Source of the DNA: Pseudomonas farris
GTDB taxonomy: Bacteria; Pseudomonadota; Gammaproteobacteria; Pseudomonadales; Pseudomonadaceae
NCBI RefSeq assembly: GCF_019145235.1
Contig: NZ_JAHSTV010000001.1
Location: forward strand, 1-64,000
Length of the DNA stretch: 64,000 nt
Reading direction: 5' to 3'
Part shown: positions 17,425-26,100 of the stretch, piece by piece
Position numbering within the stretch: the first letter of the stretch is position 1
How the letters are laid out: the number at the start of each line of letters is the position of its first letter
Notes under the pieces: generated by a model
Told to the model about the DNA's origin: nothing
What the model saw: only the letters and a program-made list of their open reading frames with translations
The model's database searches: none
Position numbers and translations under genes: made by a program

Positions 17425-19419
17425 TCAGGGCTCGAGACGACGTTGCTGGTGGATCCAGTCGACAATCTCGCCGTCGGGGGTATAGCCGCTGACCGTTTCG
17501 CGCAGGAGCTGGCGCACGCGGGAGTAATCATCCTCCTCGACGGCGATCAGCAACTCAGTCAAACGGCCCTTGAGCACGTCCCAGGACAGATGGTCTTCGT
17601 TGGCGGACATGATCATCGGATGGGACGTCGCAGAGACGTTATCCCCGATCAGCAACTCTTCGTAAAGCTTCTCGCCCGGACGCAAGCCAGTGAACTCAAT
17701 GGAAATGTCACCGTGCAGGTTCTTCTCCGAGCGGATGCTCAAACCGGACAAGTGAATCATCTTCTCCGCCAGTTCGACGATCTTCACCGGTTCACCCATG
17801 TCCAGGACGAACACATCACCGCCCTGCCCCATGGATCCGGCCTGGATCACCAGTTGCGCGGCTTCAGGAATAGTCATGAAGTAGCGAGTGATTTTCGGGT
17901 GCGTGACCGTCAATGGGCCACCGGATTTGATCTGGCTGTGGAACAACGGAATCACCGAACCGGACGACCCAAGCACATTGCCAAAACGAACCATGGTGAA
18001 ACGGGTTTTGTTGACCCGGGATACATTCGCCTTGTCACCAAACAGTACCGGGGCGATTTCACGACTGAGGGCCTGAAGGGTCAATTCCGCCAGACGTTTG
18101 GTACTGCCCATGACGTTGGTCGGACGTACGGCTTTATCGGTTGAGATCAGCACGAAGTTGGCCACACCCGACTGAAGGGCAGCCTGAGCGGTATTCAACG
18201 TGCCCATGACATTGTTGAGCACGCCTTCAGCGATATTATGCTCGACCATTGGCACATGCTTATAAGCCGCCGCGTGATAAACGGTATCCACGCGCCAGGT
18301 CTTCATCACATCGAGCAACTTATGCGGGTGACGGATAGAGCCGAGGATAGGCAGCAACTTGACCGGTACCGACTCACGGCAGGCGCGCTGCTCCAATTCC
18401 GACAGGATGCTGTAGAGATTGAATTCACTGTGCTCAAACAGCAGAAGCGTGGTCGGGCCAAGGGAGAAGATTTGACGGCACAGCTCCGAACCGATCGATC
18501 CGCCAGCACCAGTGACCATCACGGTCTTGCCTTTGATACAGCGTTCGAGCAAATCGGCCTGGGCTGGCACGGCATCACGACCCAGCAAATCAGCGATATC
18601 CACTTCCTGAATGTCTTCAACCTTGACCCTGCCGCTGGCCAGATCGGTGAAATTCGGAACACTTCGTACGTGAAGCGGGAAACCTTCCAGCAGATTGAGA
18701 ATTTCCCTGCGTCGTGCGCGGGTAGACGACGGTAGGGCGAGAAGGATTTCCTGTGCACCGGTGACGTCGATCATCTGCTGGATGTGTTTGGGTTTGTAGA
18801 CCTGAAGGCCTGAGATAGAGCGATCGGCAATGCCGGGATCGTCGTCGATGAATGCCACGGGGCGCATGACTCGGCCCATGCGAAGCGCAGCAACCAACTG
18901 ATTGCCTGCCACGCCAGCGCCGTAGATGGCGACTTTGGTGAGGCCGTCATCGCGGCTTGCGAACGGTACGTGCTGGGAAGCGGTGAACCAATCACCCATG
19001 AAGTATTGGCGCATGCACAGGCGCAGGCCGCCGATAATCACCATGCTCAGCCACCAGTAGTTGAAGATGATGGAGCGCGGGACGACGGTTTGGTGGTTGC
19101 TGTACCAATAAACGACAACCGCCAGGATCAGTGACGAAAGGCTGACAGCCTTAATGATGGCTATCAGGGCATCGTTGCCAAAATAGCGCATGACCGCTCG
19201 GTACATACCAAAGCGGATGAATAAGGGAATGGCTACAACCGGCGCGCAAGCGAAGAGCCAGAAGTGGACCTTCAGCGGGTTGTACATGTCGTCGATGCCG
19301 AGGCGGACGATGAAGGCAAGCCAAAGAGCTATCCACACCAGCACAACGTCGGTGGCGACTTGAATCAGCCGCTTGCGCCGTCTTGGGAGGCCTAACAGCA
19401 ACGTCCGAACCTTATCCAT
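17425..19419 (-). CDS. wbpM: UDP-sugar C4,C6-dehydratase of the O-antigen locus (WbpM-like)
   Basis: The 664-aa protein matches WbpM in length and layout. Four N-terminal transmembrane helices (about 15-145) precede a first Rossmann domain (VAIYGAGVAGNQLVAAL, about 145) and the catalytic SDR domain. The latter has TGAGGSIGSELCRQI (about 305), LISTDKAVRPTNVMGSTK and DMGEPVKIVELAEKMI. As in WbpM, the usual catalytic Tyr of SYK is replaced by Met (NVMGSTK). WbpM dehydrates UDP-GlcNAc to UDP-4-keto-6-deoxy-GlcNAc. ATG 19419 behind GAGGGATTT is preferred to a GTG at 19434. It marks the left border of the polysaccharide locus and is transcribed away from it. Confidence 0.93.
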   Translation of the reverse strand: MDKVRTLLLGLPRRRKRLIQVATDVVLVWIALWLAFIVRLGIDDMYNPLKVHFWLFACAPVVAIPLFIRFGMYRAVMRYFGNDALIAIIKAVSLSSLILAVVVYWYSNHQTVVPRSIIFNYWWLSMVIIGGLRLCMRQYFMGDWFTASQHVPFASRDDGLTKVAIYGAGVAGNQLVAALRMGRVMRPVAFIDDDPGIADRSISGLQVYKPKHIQQMIDVTGAQEILLALPSSTRARRREILNLLEGFPLHVRSVPNFTDLASGRVKVEDIQEVDIADLLGRDAVPAQADLLERCIKGKTVMVTGAGGSIGSELCRQIFSLGPTTLLLFEHSEFNLYSILSELEQRACRESVPVKLLPILGSIRHPHKLLDVMKTWRVDTVYHAAAYKHVPMVEHNIAEGVLNNVMGTLNTAQAALQSGVANFVLISTDKAVRPTNVMGSTKRLAELTLQALSREIAPVLFGDKANVSRVNKTRFTMVRFGNVLGSSGSVIPLFHSQIKSGGPLTVTHPKITRYFMTIPEAAQLVIQAGSMGQGGDVFVLDMGEPVKIVELAEKMIHLSGLSIRSEKNLHGDISIEFTGLRPGEKLYEELLIGDNVSATSHPMIMSANEDHLSWDVLKGRLTELLIAVEEDDYSRVRQLLRETVSGYTPDGEIVDWIHQQRRLEP

Positions 19420-19781
19420 AAATCCCTCACTCACCCCGGTTTTCTCCCTGCACCTTCAGCATCAGTGTCGTCAAATCAAAAGCGCACGCCCCCGCTCGTA
19501 TCCGCACGGAATATCGCTCGCCCCCGTTTGACATCACCCATTCGCAATTAATTCGCGGCCGCGTATGATGTCACACCGTCCAAAACGTCCCAAGCACAGA
19601 GACTGAGAGTAATACACAAGCAAAATTGAGAGCGGTGAGCGGCCAAACAAAACCACTGTAGTCGACAGCAGCGCAAACAGGCCCTGACGCTTGAGTTTTC
19701 GACGAGCAGCAGTATTTGGCCCCGGCTACTGCGCCGTGTAAAACATTGACAAACCCGGTAAACTAGCGCGCTCGCTGCGAT
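19420..19781. promoter_or_regulatory. divergent intergenic region between wbpM and the export operon
   Basis: These 362 bp must carry the promoters for wbpM and for the plus-strand block. A TGACATCA at 19529-19536 has a perfect inverted partner TGATGTCA at 19566-19573, with GCGGCCGC (19555-19562) in the spacer. TTGACA-like hexamers occur at 19528-19533 and 19747-19752, without a convincing -10 partner. No JUMPStart/ops element, tRNA or small gene was seen. Confidence 0.4.
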
Positions 19782-20801
19782 ATGAATACCTTACTCGTCA
19801 CCATGGAAAGAGCGTTCAAACTTGTGCCAACCTCCTCGCGCTCAGCTGCCGCTGCACCTTTGAACAGTCTGGCAAAAAACGTCGGGAGCGTGGCTGTACT
19901 ACTGTGTACATTCAATGGTGGCCGCTTTCTCAGGGATCAATTGGAATCGATTGCCGCTCAAAGTCATTCGAACTGGATGATCTATGCTTCGGATGATGGT
20001 TCAACGGACGAAACCGTCGAAATCCTGCAGCAATACCAGAAAATCTGGGGTGAAGATCGCCTTGTGCTCAGCCAGGGACCACAGTCTGGATTCACCAACA
20101 ATTTCCTGACTGTTCTGGGCCGGGCTTGTGGGCAACATGCGTACTACGCCTTTTGTGACCAGGATGACCACTGGCACCCCGCCAAGCTGCAAAGAGCCCT
20201 AAGCTGGCTGGAACGGCAACCTGTCCGGCAACCCTCGCTCTATTGCGGTCGCACGAGAGTCATTGATGTCACCGGAAAAGCGCTCGGCTTTTCGCCATTG
20301 TTCAGCAAACGCCCAAGCTTCGAGAATGCTTTGATGCAAAGCCTGGCAGGTGGCAACACGATGGTGATCAACCAGGCAGCATGTTCCCTTCTGAGAGAAA
20401 CCTCGACAGACATGCCATTGGTGTGCCATGACTGGTGGACGTATTTGCTAGTGACCGGTTGTGGCGGAAACGTTTATTACGATCCCACTCCAACTCTTGA
20501 TTATCGCCAGCACAACCAGAACGTCATTGGCGCCAACACGTCAATCAAGAGCCGCCTGAATCGCCTTGTTCACATGCTCAAAGGCTCCCTCCGCGAATGG
20601 AATACCACGAATATTGCAGCGCTCAATACCCTCTCGTCCCGGTTGACTCCAGATAATGCAGAGAGCCTCAAGCGTTTTGAGCAAGCTCGCAATGCTCCGC
20701 TTACCACAAGAGTAAAGCTCATGGTGAGCAGTCGCTTCTATCGACAGACCCTTTTGGGCAATCTCGGTCTGGCTCTGGCTGTTCTGATCAAAAGAATCTA
20801 G
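19782..20801 (+). CDS. family 2 glycosyltransferase, rhamnosyltransferase-like
   Basis: A GT2 enzyme, 339 aa from the ATG at 19782. The GT-A core begins SVAVLLCTFNGGRFLRDQLE (about 37-56). It has YASDDGSTDETVEIL with the first acidic pair, the DXD-type motif in AYYAFCDQDDHWHPAKL (about 120-136), and GGNTMVINQAA and HDWWTYLLVTGCGG near the acceptor side. The FCDQDD/HDWW/YRQH pattern is typical of RfbF-like rhamnosyltransferases, and the minus-strand GT at 48309-49232 is a clear relative. No good ribosome-binding site precedes 19782; a later start (ATG 19803 or GTG 19890) is possible because the first 36 residues lie outside the domain. First gene of the plus-strand block. Confidence 0.85.
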   Translation: MNTLLVTMERAFKLVPTSSRSAAAAPLNSLAKNVGSVAVLLCTFNGGRFLRDQLESIAAQSHSNWMIYASDDGSTDETVEILQQYQKIWGEDRLVLSQGPQSGFTNNFLTVLGRACGQHAYYAFCDQDDHWHPAKLQRALSWLERQPVRQPSLYCGRTRVIDVTGKALGFSPLFSKRPSFENALMQSLAGGNTMVINQAACSLLRETSTDMPLVCHDWWTYLLVTGCGGNVYYDPTPTLDYRQHNQNVIGANTSIKSRLNRLVHMLKGSLREWNTTNIAALNTLSSRLTPDNAESLKRFEQARNAPLTTRVKLMVSSRFYRQTLLGNLGLALAVLIKRI

Positions 20802-20928
20802 TGATACGCCCCCTCCTCTGGGAGAATGCGCAACCAGCCGCCGAAGCGATCAAACCCTCCGCGGGTAAAATGACGCTGCCTTGCAACGATACCTTCGCCT
20901 TATCATTTTCATTCGTCTGGATATTTTA

Positions 20929-21765
20929 ATGAGTGTTCCGCAAAAGACATCAAGCCTGTATGGCCTATCCAAAAACTTGATATTGCATCGCCATCTGATC
21001 TTTCAGATGACCAAGCGTGAAGTGATTGGCCGTTATCGGGGCTCGGTACTGGGCTTGCTTTGGTCATTCCTTAATCCGCTTATGATGTTGAGCGTCTACA
21101 CGTTTGTGTTTTCGGTGGTGTTCAAATCGCGCTGGGGGATTTCACCTCCCGGCACCGAGGAGAGCAAAACCATGTTTGCGATCATGCTGTTTGCCGGGCT
21201 GATCGTGCACGCGGTGTTCGCGGAGGTCATCAACCGCTCTCCGAGCATCGTTTTAAGCAACGTCAACTACGTCAAGAAAGTGGTTTTCCCTCTGGAGATC
21301 CTGCCGATCGTGACGCTCGGCGCAGCGCTGTTTCACGGACTGGTCAGCCTGTCCGTATTGATCCTGGCCTACGTCATTTTCCAGGGGGTTCCCCACCTCA
21401 CCATTCTGTTGGCTCCAGTGGTGATGCTCCCTCTGATTATCCTGATACTGGGCCTGGCCTGGATACTGGCATCCTTGGGGGTCTACCTTCAGGACGTGGG
21501 GCAGACCACCGGCATCATCACGACGATCATGCTATTCCTGTCACCAGTCTTCTTCCCGCTGAACTCCCTTCCCGCGCAGTATCAGACCATTATCCTGCTC
21601 AACCCCCTGACCTTCATTATCGAACAAATGAGGGAAATCGTTATTTGGGGGAGATTGCCCGACTTCATGGGACTGGGCGTCTATTTGATCGTCTCCGTAT
21701 TTATCGCCGCGGCCGGATATGCGTGGTTCCAGAAAACAAGATCGGGTTTTGCAGATGTCCTCTGA
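20929..21765 (+). CDS. wzm: ABC-2 type O-polysaccharide export permease
   Basis: A 278-aa inner-membrane protein with the ABC-2 layout. A cytoplasmic N-terminus with the connector LIFQMTKREVIGRYRGSVLG (about 25-44) comes first, followed by SFLNPLMMLSVYTFVFSVVF and in total six helices. The motif SPVFFPLNSLPAQYQTIILL (about 205-224) lies before the last helix pair, as in Wzm/TagG. With Wzt it exports completed undecaprenyl-linked polysaccharide. ATG 20929 is chosen over an upstream TTG at 20881. The last 11 bp overlap wzt, so the two are co-translated. Its presence means polymer is made in the cytoplasm, and fits the absence of wzx, wzy and wzz here. Confidence 0.92.
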   Translation: MSVPQKTSSLYGLSKNLILHRHLIFQMTKREVIGRYRGSVLGLLWSFLNPLMMLSVYTFVFSVVFKSRWGISPPGTEESKTMFAIMLFAGLIVHAVFAEVINRSPSIVLSNVNYVKKVVFPLEILPIVTLGAALFHGLVSLSVLILAYVIFQGVPHLTILLAPVVMLPLIILILGLAWILASLGVYLQDVGQTTGIITTIMLFLSPVFFPLNSLPAQYQTIILLNPLTFIIEQMREIVIWGRLPDFMGLGVYLIVSVFIAAAGYAWFQKTRSGFADVL

Positions 21766-23167
21766 AATGATTACAGCAGATCAGTCTGCAGCACTGGCAC
21801 CTGCATCGACGTTTGCCATCCGCGTCGAGAACCTGAGCAAATGCTTTCATATCTACGATCGCCCTCGCCAGCGTTTACAGCAACTGCTGCTGGCGCCAAT
21901 CAAAAGCCGGATCAAAGACGCAGAAGTCAAATACTATCGAGAGTTCTGGGCACTCAAGAACATCAACTTCGAAGTGTACCGCGGGGAAACGGTTGGCATT
22001 ATCGGTAAAAACGGATCCGGCAAATCCACCTTGCTGCAGATTATCTGCGGAACCCTGACGGCCACTGAAGGCTCGGTAGAAGTCAATGGCCGAATCGCTG
22101 CCCTCCTGGAGCTGGGCTCCGGTTTCAACCCAGACTTCACGGGCCGGGAGAATATCTATCTCAACGGTTCGATATTAGGCCTCAGTCGCCAGGAGATTGA
22201 CGAGCGCTTCGCCGAAATCGAAGCGTTTGCCGACATTGGCGACTTCATCGATCAGCAAGTCAAATCGTATTCCAGCGGCATGGCGGTTCGCCTGGCATTC
22301 GCGGTGGCGATCAACGCCGATCCGGAGATTCTTATCGTCGACGAGGCATTGTCTGTCGGGGATGAACTGTTCCAGCGCAAATGCTTTTCCAGAATTGAAG
22401 CCATTCGGCAAAAAGGCGCGACGATTCTATTCGTGTCCCACGCTGGCAGTGCCATTGTGGAACTCTGTGACCGCGCGATTTTGCTCGATAGCGGCGACAA
22501 GTTGACCGAAGGTGCGCCCAAGCAGGTGGTCGGCAACTATCAGAAAATGCTGTACGCAGCCGCGGATCGCCGGTCTATCATTCGCCAGCAAATCATCTCG
22601 GGGCAGGCACAGACGGGTGTGGATCCGGACACCGAAGAGTCCGTGCTTATCGAGATCGAACATAACATTGAAGAGAGTTTCGACCCCGACCTGAAGCCTA
22701 ACAGCACGATCGAATACGAAGACAAGGGCGCACGGATTCGCGACGCCGGCATTTACACCCAGTCCAACATCAAGGTTAACAATCTGGTTCGCGGGCGCAG
22801 CTACTTCTATCGCTACAGTGTCGACTTTGCCACCATTGCCGAGCGGGTGCGGTTCGGTATGTTGATCAAAACTGTGAGCGGCGCGGAACTGGGAGGCGCG
22901 GTTTCCGCATCGTCGGTAGCGCACTCGGTCGAGTGGGTTGAAGCTGGCAGCAGCGTGCAAGTTCAGTTTGAGTTTGCCTGCAACCTGACGCCCGGCCTGT
23001 ACTTCCTCAACGCTGGGGTAACCGGTATTTCCGACCAAGTCGAAACATTTCTGCATCGTGCCCTGGACGTTGCGGCATTCCGCGTCATCACGGAATCTGG
23101 CTGTCTGGCCACCAGTATCGTGGACTTCCACTGCGTGCCGACGCTGACATTTTCTCAAGGCATTTGA
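21755..23167 (+). CDS. wzt: O-polysaccharide ABC exporter ATPase with C-terminal carbohydrate-binding domain
   Basis: The 470-aa protein has an ABC ATPase domain (about 15-270): Walker A GIIGKNGSGKSTLLQIICGT, signature KSYSSGMAVRLAFAVA, Walker B ILIVDEALSVGD and H-loop FVSHAGS. A further ~170 residues (about 300-470) form a beta-rich Wzt C-terminal domain with SYFYRYSVDFATIAERVRFG and GLYFLNAGVTG. In E. coli O8/O9a this domain binds the chemical cap at the non-reducing end of the finished chain, so chains must be terminated before export. The same is inferred here, and the next gene carries a sulfotransferase that could make the cap. ATG 21755 overlaps wzm by 11 bp; 21767 is an alternative. 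Confidence 0.93.
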   Translation: MSSEMITADQSAALAPASTFAIRVENLSKCFHIYDRPRQRLQQLLLAPIKSRIKDAEVKYYREFWALKNINFEVYRGETVGIIGKNGSGKSTLLQIICGTLTATEGSVEVNGRIAALLELGSGFNPDFTGRENIYLNGSILGLSRQEIDERFAEIEAFADIGDFIDQQVKSYSSGMAVRLAFAVAINADPEILIVDEALSVGDELFQRKCFSRIEAIRQKGATILFVSHAGSAIVELCDRAILLDSGDKLTEGAPKQVVGNYQKMLYAAADRRSIIRQQIISGQAQTGVDPDTEESVLIEIEHNIEESFDPDLKPNSTIEYEDKGARIRDAGIYTQSNIKVNNLVRGRSYFYRYSVDFATIAERVRFGMLIKTVSGAELGGAVSASSVAHSVEWVEAGSSVQVQFEFACNLTPGLYFLNAGVTGISDQVETFLHRALDVAAFRVITESGCLATSIVDFHCVPTLTFSQGI

Positions 23168-23171
23168 ATTG

Positions 23172-26100
23172 ATGAACACCAAGAAAATCATCATTGTACT
23201 GGGCATGCACCGTAGCGGGACAAGCGCTCTGACCCGAGGCCTCAGCACCCTGGGCGTCGCCTTGGGCGATGCACTGCACCCTCCCGGCCCGGACAACCCT
23301 ACAGGGTTCTGGGAAGACAGCGATGTCATTGCCATCAACAATCAGATTCTCGGCCTTCTTGGCTCGGCACATGACCGCATGGGCGTGATCGACGCCAATG
23401 TCTTCGACTTGCCTGGCATTCAGCAGATTTATCAAACCGCCAAGGAGTTGGTCGAGCAAAAGACCGCCTCAACCTCGATTTGGGGCATGAAGGATCCGCG
23501 TATTACGCGATTGCTGCCATTCTGGAAAAAGCTGCTGAATGAACTCGGATTCAAAGTCGGTTACGTGATTGCCCTGCGTAACCCGTTGAACGTCGCGGCG
23601 TCGCTGACGGCGCGTAACCAGCTTGCACCTGTCAAATCCTACGTACTCTGGCTGGAACATATGCTGCAAGCGGTAGCCTCCACACAGTCGGAAAATCGTC
23701 TGGTGGTGGGCTACGACAATCTTCTGAGCGACCCTTACAAGCAGTTGCAACGGATTTCCGCAGCACTGGACCTCTGCACTCCGACGCAAGAGCAGTTTGA
23801 CGTCTACGCAGACGAGTTTCTGGATAAAGGGTTGCGACATGGCCAGCACAACGATGATGAGCTGTTCAACAGCAACATCGAACCAGCCATCCTTGCACAG
23901 ACCTATCAACTGCTGCGCGAATGCGCGCTTGATGAGTTGAACATCAACAGTGCCGAGTTCGTCCAACAACTCGACCCATTGATGTCCGCATTGCGACGGA
24001 TGTTGCCAATGCTGCAGCTCGTATCGCAGGCGGAAGCCGCCACCGTAGCGGCCAACGAAGGGATTGTCGCCAGGGATCGTCATATCGAAGCACTAAACGT
24101 GCACATCAACAGTTTGTCCTCGGAGCTGGAGGAGCTCAAGGCGTCCGAGACCCGGCAGGCTACCCGCGACATCGCCCTCAATGCATCTGAGGCTGAACAG
24201 CGCGCGCGTTTCACCGCACTCCAGATTGAGCAGACTTCACGCTACATTACACTCGCTGCATCCAAGGCTGAGCAGGCTAGCCTCAACTCCGCACTCGAGA
24301 ACTCTCTGATTGAGCAGACTGCCAGAAATGTCGCACTCAAGTCAGAACTCGAAGAACGTCAGTCTGCGCTTGATCTCGTTATTGCCCAGAAGCAAGCGCT
24401 CGACCAACAAACGAGCCACCTGACACTCTCGCTGAGTGCCGCTCAAAACAGTCTCCTGACCGCCAGTGAACAGATCAATACGCTGAGCAATACTTGGGCG
24501 ACTTTCTTTGTGTCAAGAACCTGGCGATCGCTTCGTTTCTTCGGCAAAGACACAGGCAAACCGGTCATTATGCTGCCCAACGGCAGCCAATTCGACGACT
24601 GTTTCTATTTGAGCCACTATCCGGATGTGGCAGCCTCAGGCATGTCTGCGCGGGAGCATTTTCTTGGCGCCGGTCTTCGCGAAGGCCGTGCTGCTTCGGC
24701 TGAACTGGTGGCTCGTCCTCTTTCTGAGGTGCATCGTTCTCCGGTTGTCAAAGAATCTGAAGCCCCGATCGAACCAGCCTCCCCGGTGGCATTGCCGGAA
24801 GTTTTTGAGGCTGATGCCAGCGACAAAGGAATGGTATTTGACGTCACCTTTTATCTCGCCATGTACCCCGACATTGCGAATTGCGGTATGGATCCGCAAC
24901 AACACTTCCTGATGCACGGCCAGCACGAAGGCCGCATCGGATCGGTTCCGACAATCACACTAAGCCGCTCCATCGACGCTCAGGACAACAGCAAGCAGAC
25001 CGTGTTGCTGGTCAGTCATGAAGCGTCTCGTACAGGAGCGCCCATCCTTAGCCTCAACATCGCCCAGCAGTTGACAGAGCGCTTCAATGTCGTTGCGCTG
25101 CTTTTAGGCCCCGGCTCGTTGACTGACGCTTTCGTTGACGCAGGAGCAATAGTTGCCGGCCCTCTGGACCGCAACAATCCGGTCGGCACATCCTGGGCGG
25201 TCGCCGAATTCCTGGATAAGTATCGAATCGATTTCGCAATCGTGAACAGTCTGGAATCCAATCTGGCCCTCAAGCCATTGGCCGACCGCTACATCCCGTC
25301 GGTCAGCCTCATCCATGAGTTCGCGGTTTACACCCGACCTCGCTCGGCAATCCAGAATGCGTTGCTGTGGGCGAGCCAGACGGTATTTTCGTCAGATGTC
25401 ACGTTGGACAGCGCCGTGCAAGTGTTGCCGCAGCTCAACGACTGCAGCATCCCCGTGCTGGCGCAGGGCAAAAGCATTGTGCCAGCCGAGGCACGGGATG
25501 AAGCTCAAGTCGACGCTGAAAGATTGCGGCTTCAGCATGCCATACGGCCACAGGATCAAGACGCCGACACCATCATCATCCTCGGAGCCGGCCGCGTACA
25601 GGTCCGCAAAGGTGTCGACATCTTTATCGAGTGCGCCACGCGGGTCATCAACTCCCCGATCGGCCACAAATGTCGTTTTGTCTGGATTGGCGACAACTAC
25701 AATCCGGAAACGGATATTGCGTATTCGGTCTACCTGTACGATCAGATTCAGCGCAGCGGCATTGCCGAGCAGTTCACGATCATTTCCGAGACCGCTCAGA
25801 TCGAAGAAGTTTATGCAATGAGCGACATGTTACTGCTGAGTTCCAGGCTGGATCCTTTGCCCAACGTAGCCATCGATGCGATGGTTCGCGGCCTGCCTGT
25901 CCTGTGCTTTGACCGGACCACAGGTATCGCCGACATCCTCAAGCGCAATGATTTGGAGACAGACTGCATAGCACCGTACCTCGACACCGGCAGCATGGCG
26001 GACAAAATCATTCGCCTGGCATCGTCCGACAGTGCCAGGGCGAACGTTGGCGCGCAGGTGAAAGCCATTGCCGCACGTGAGTTCAACATGGCCAACTACG

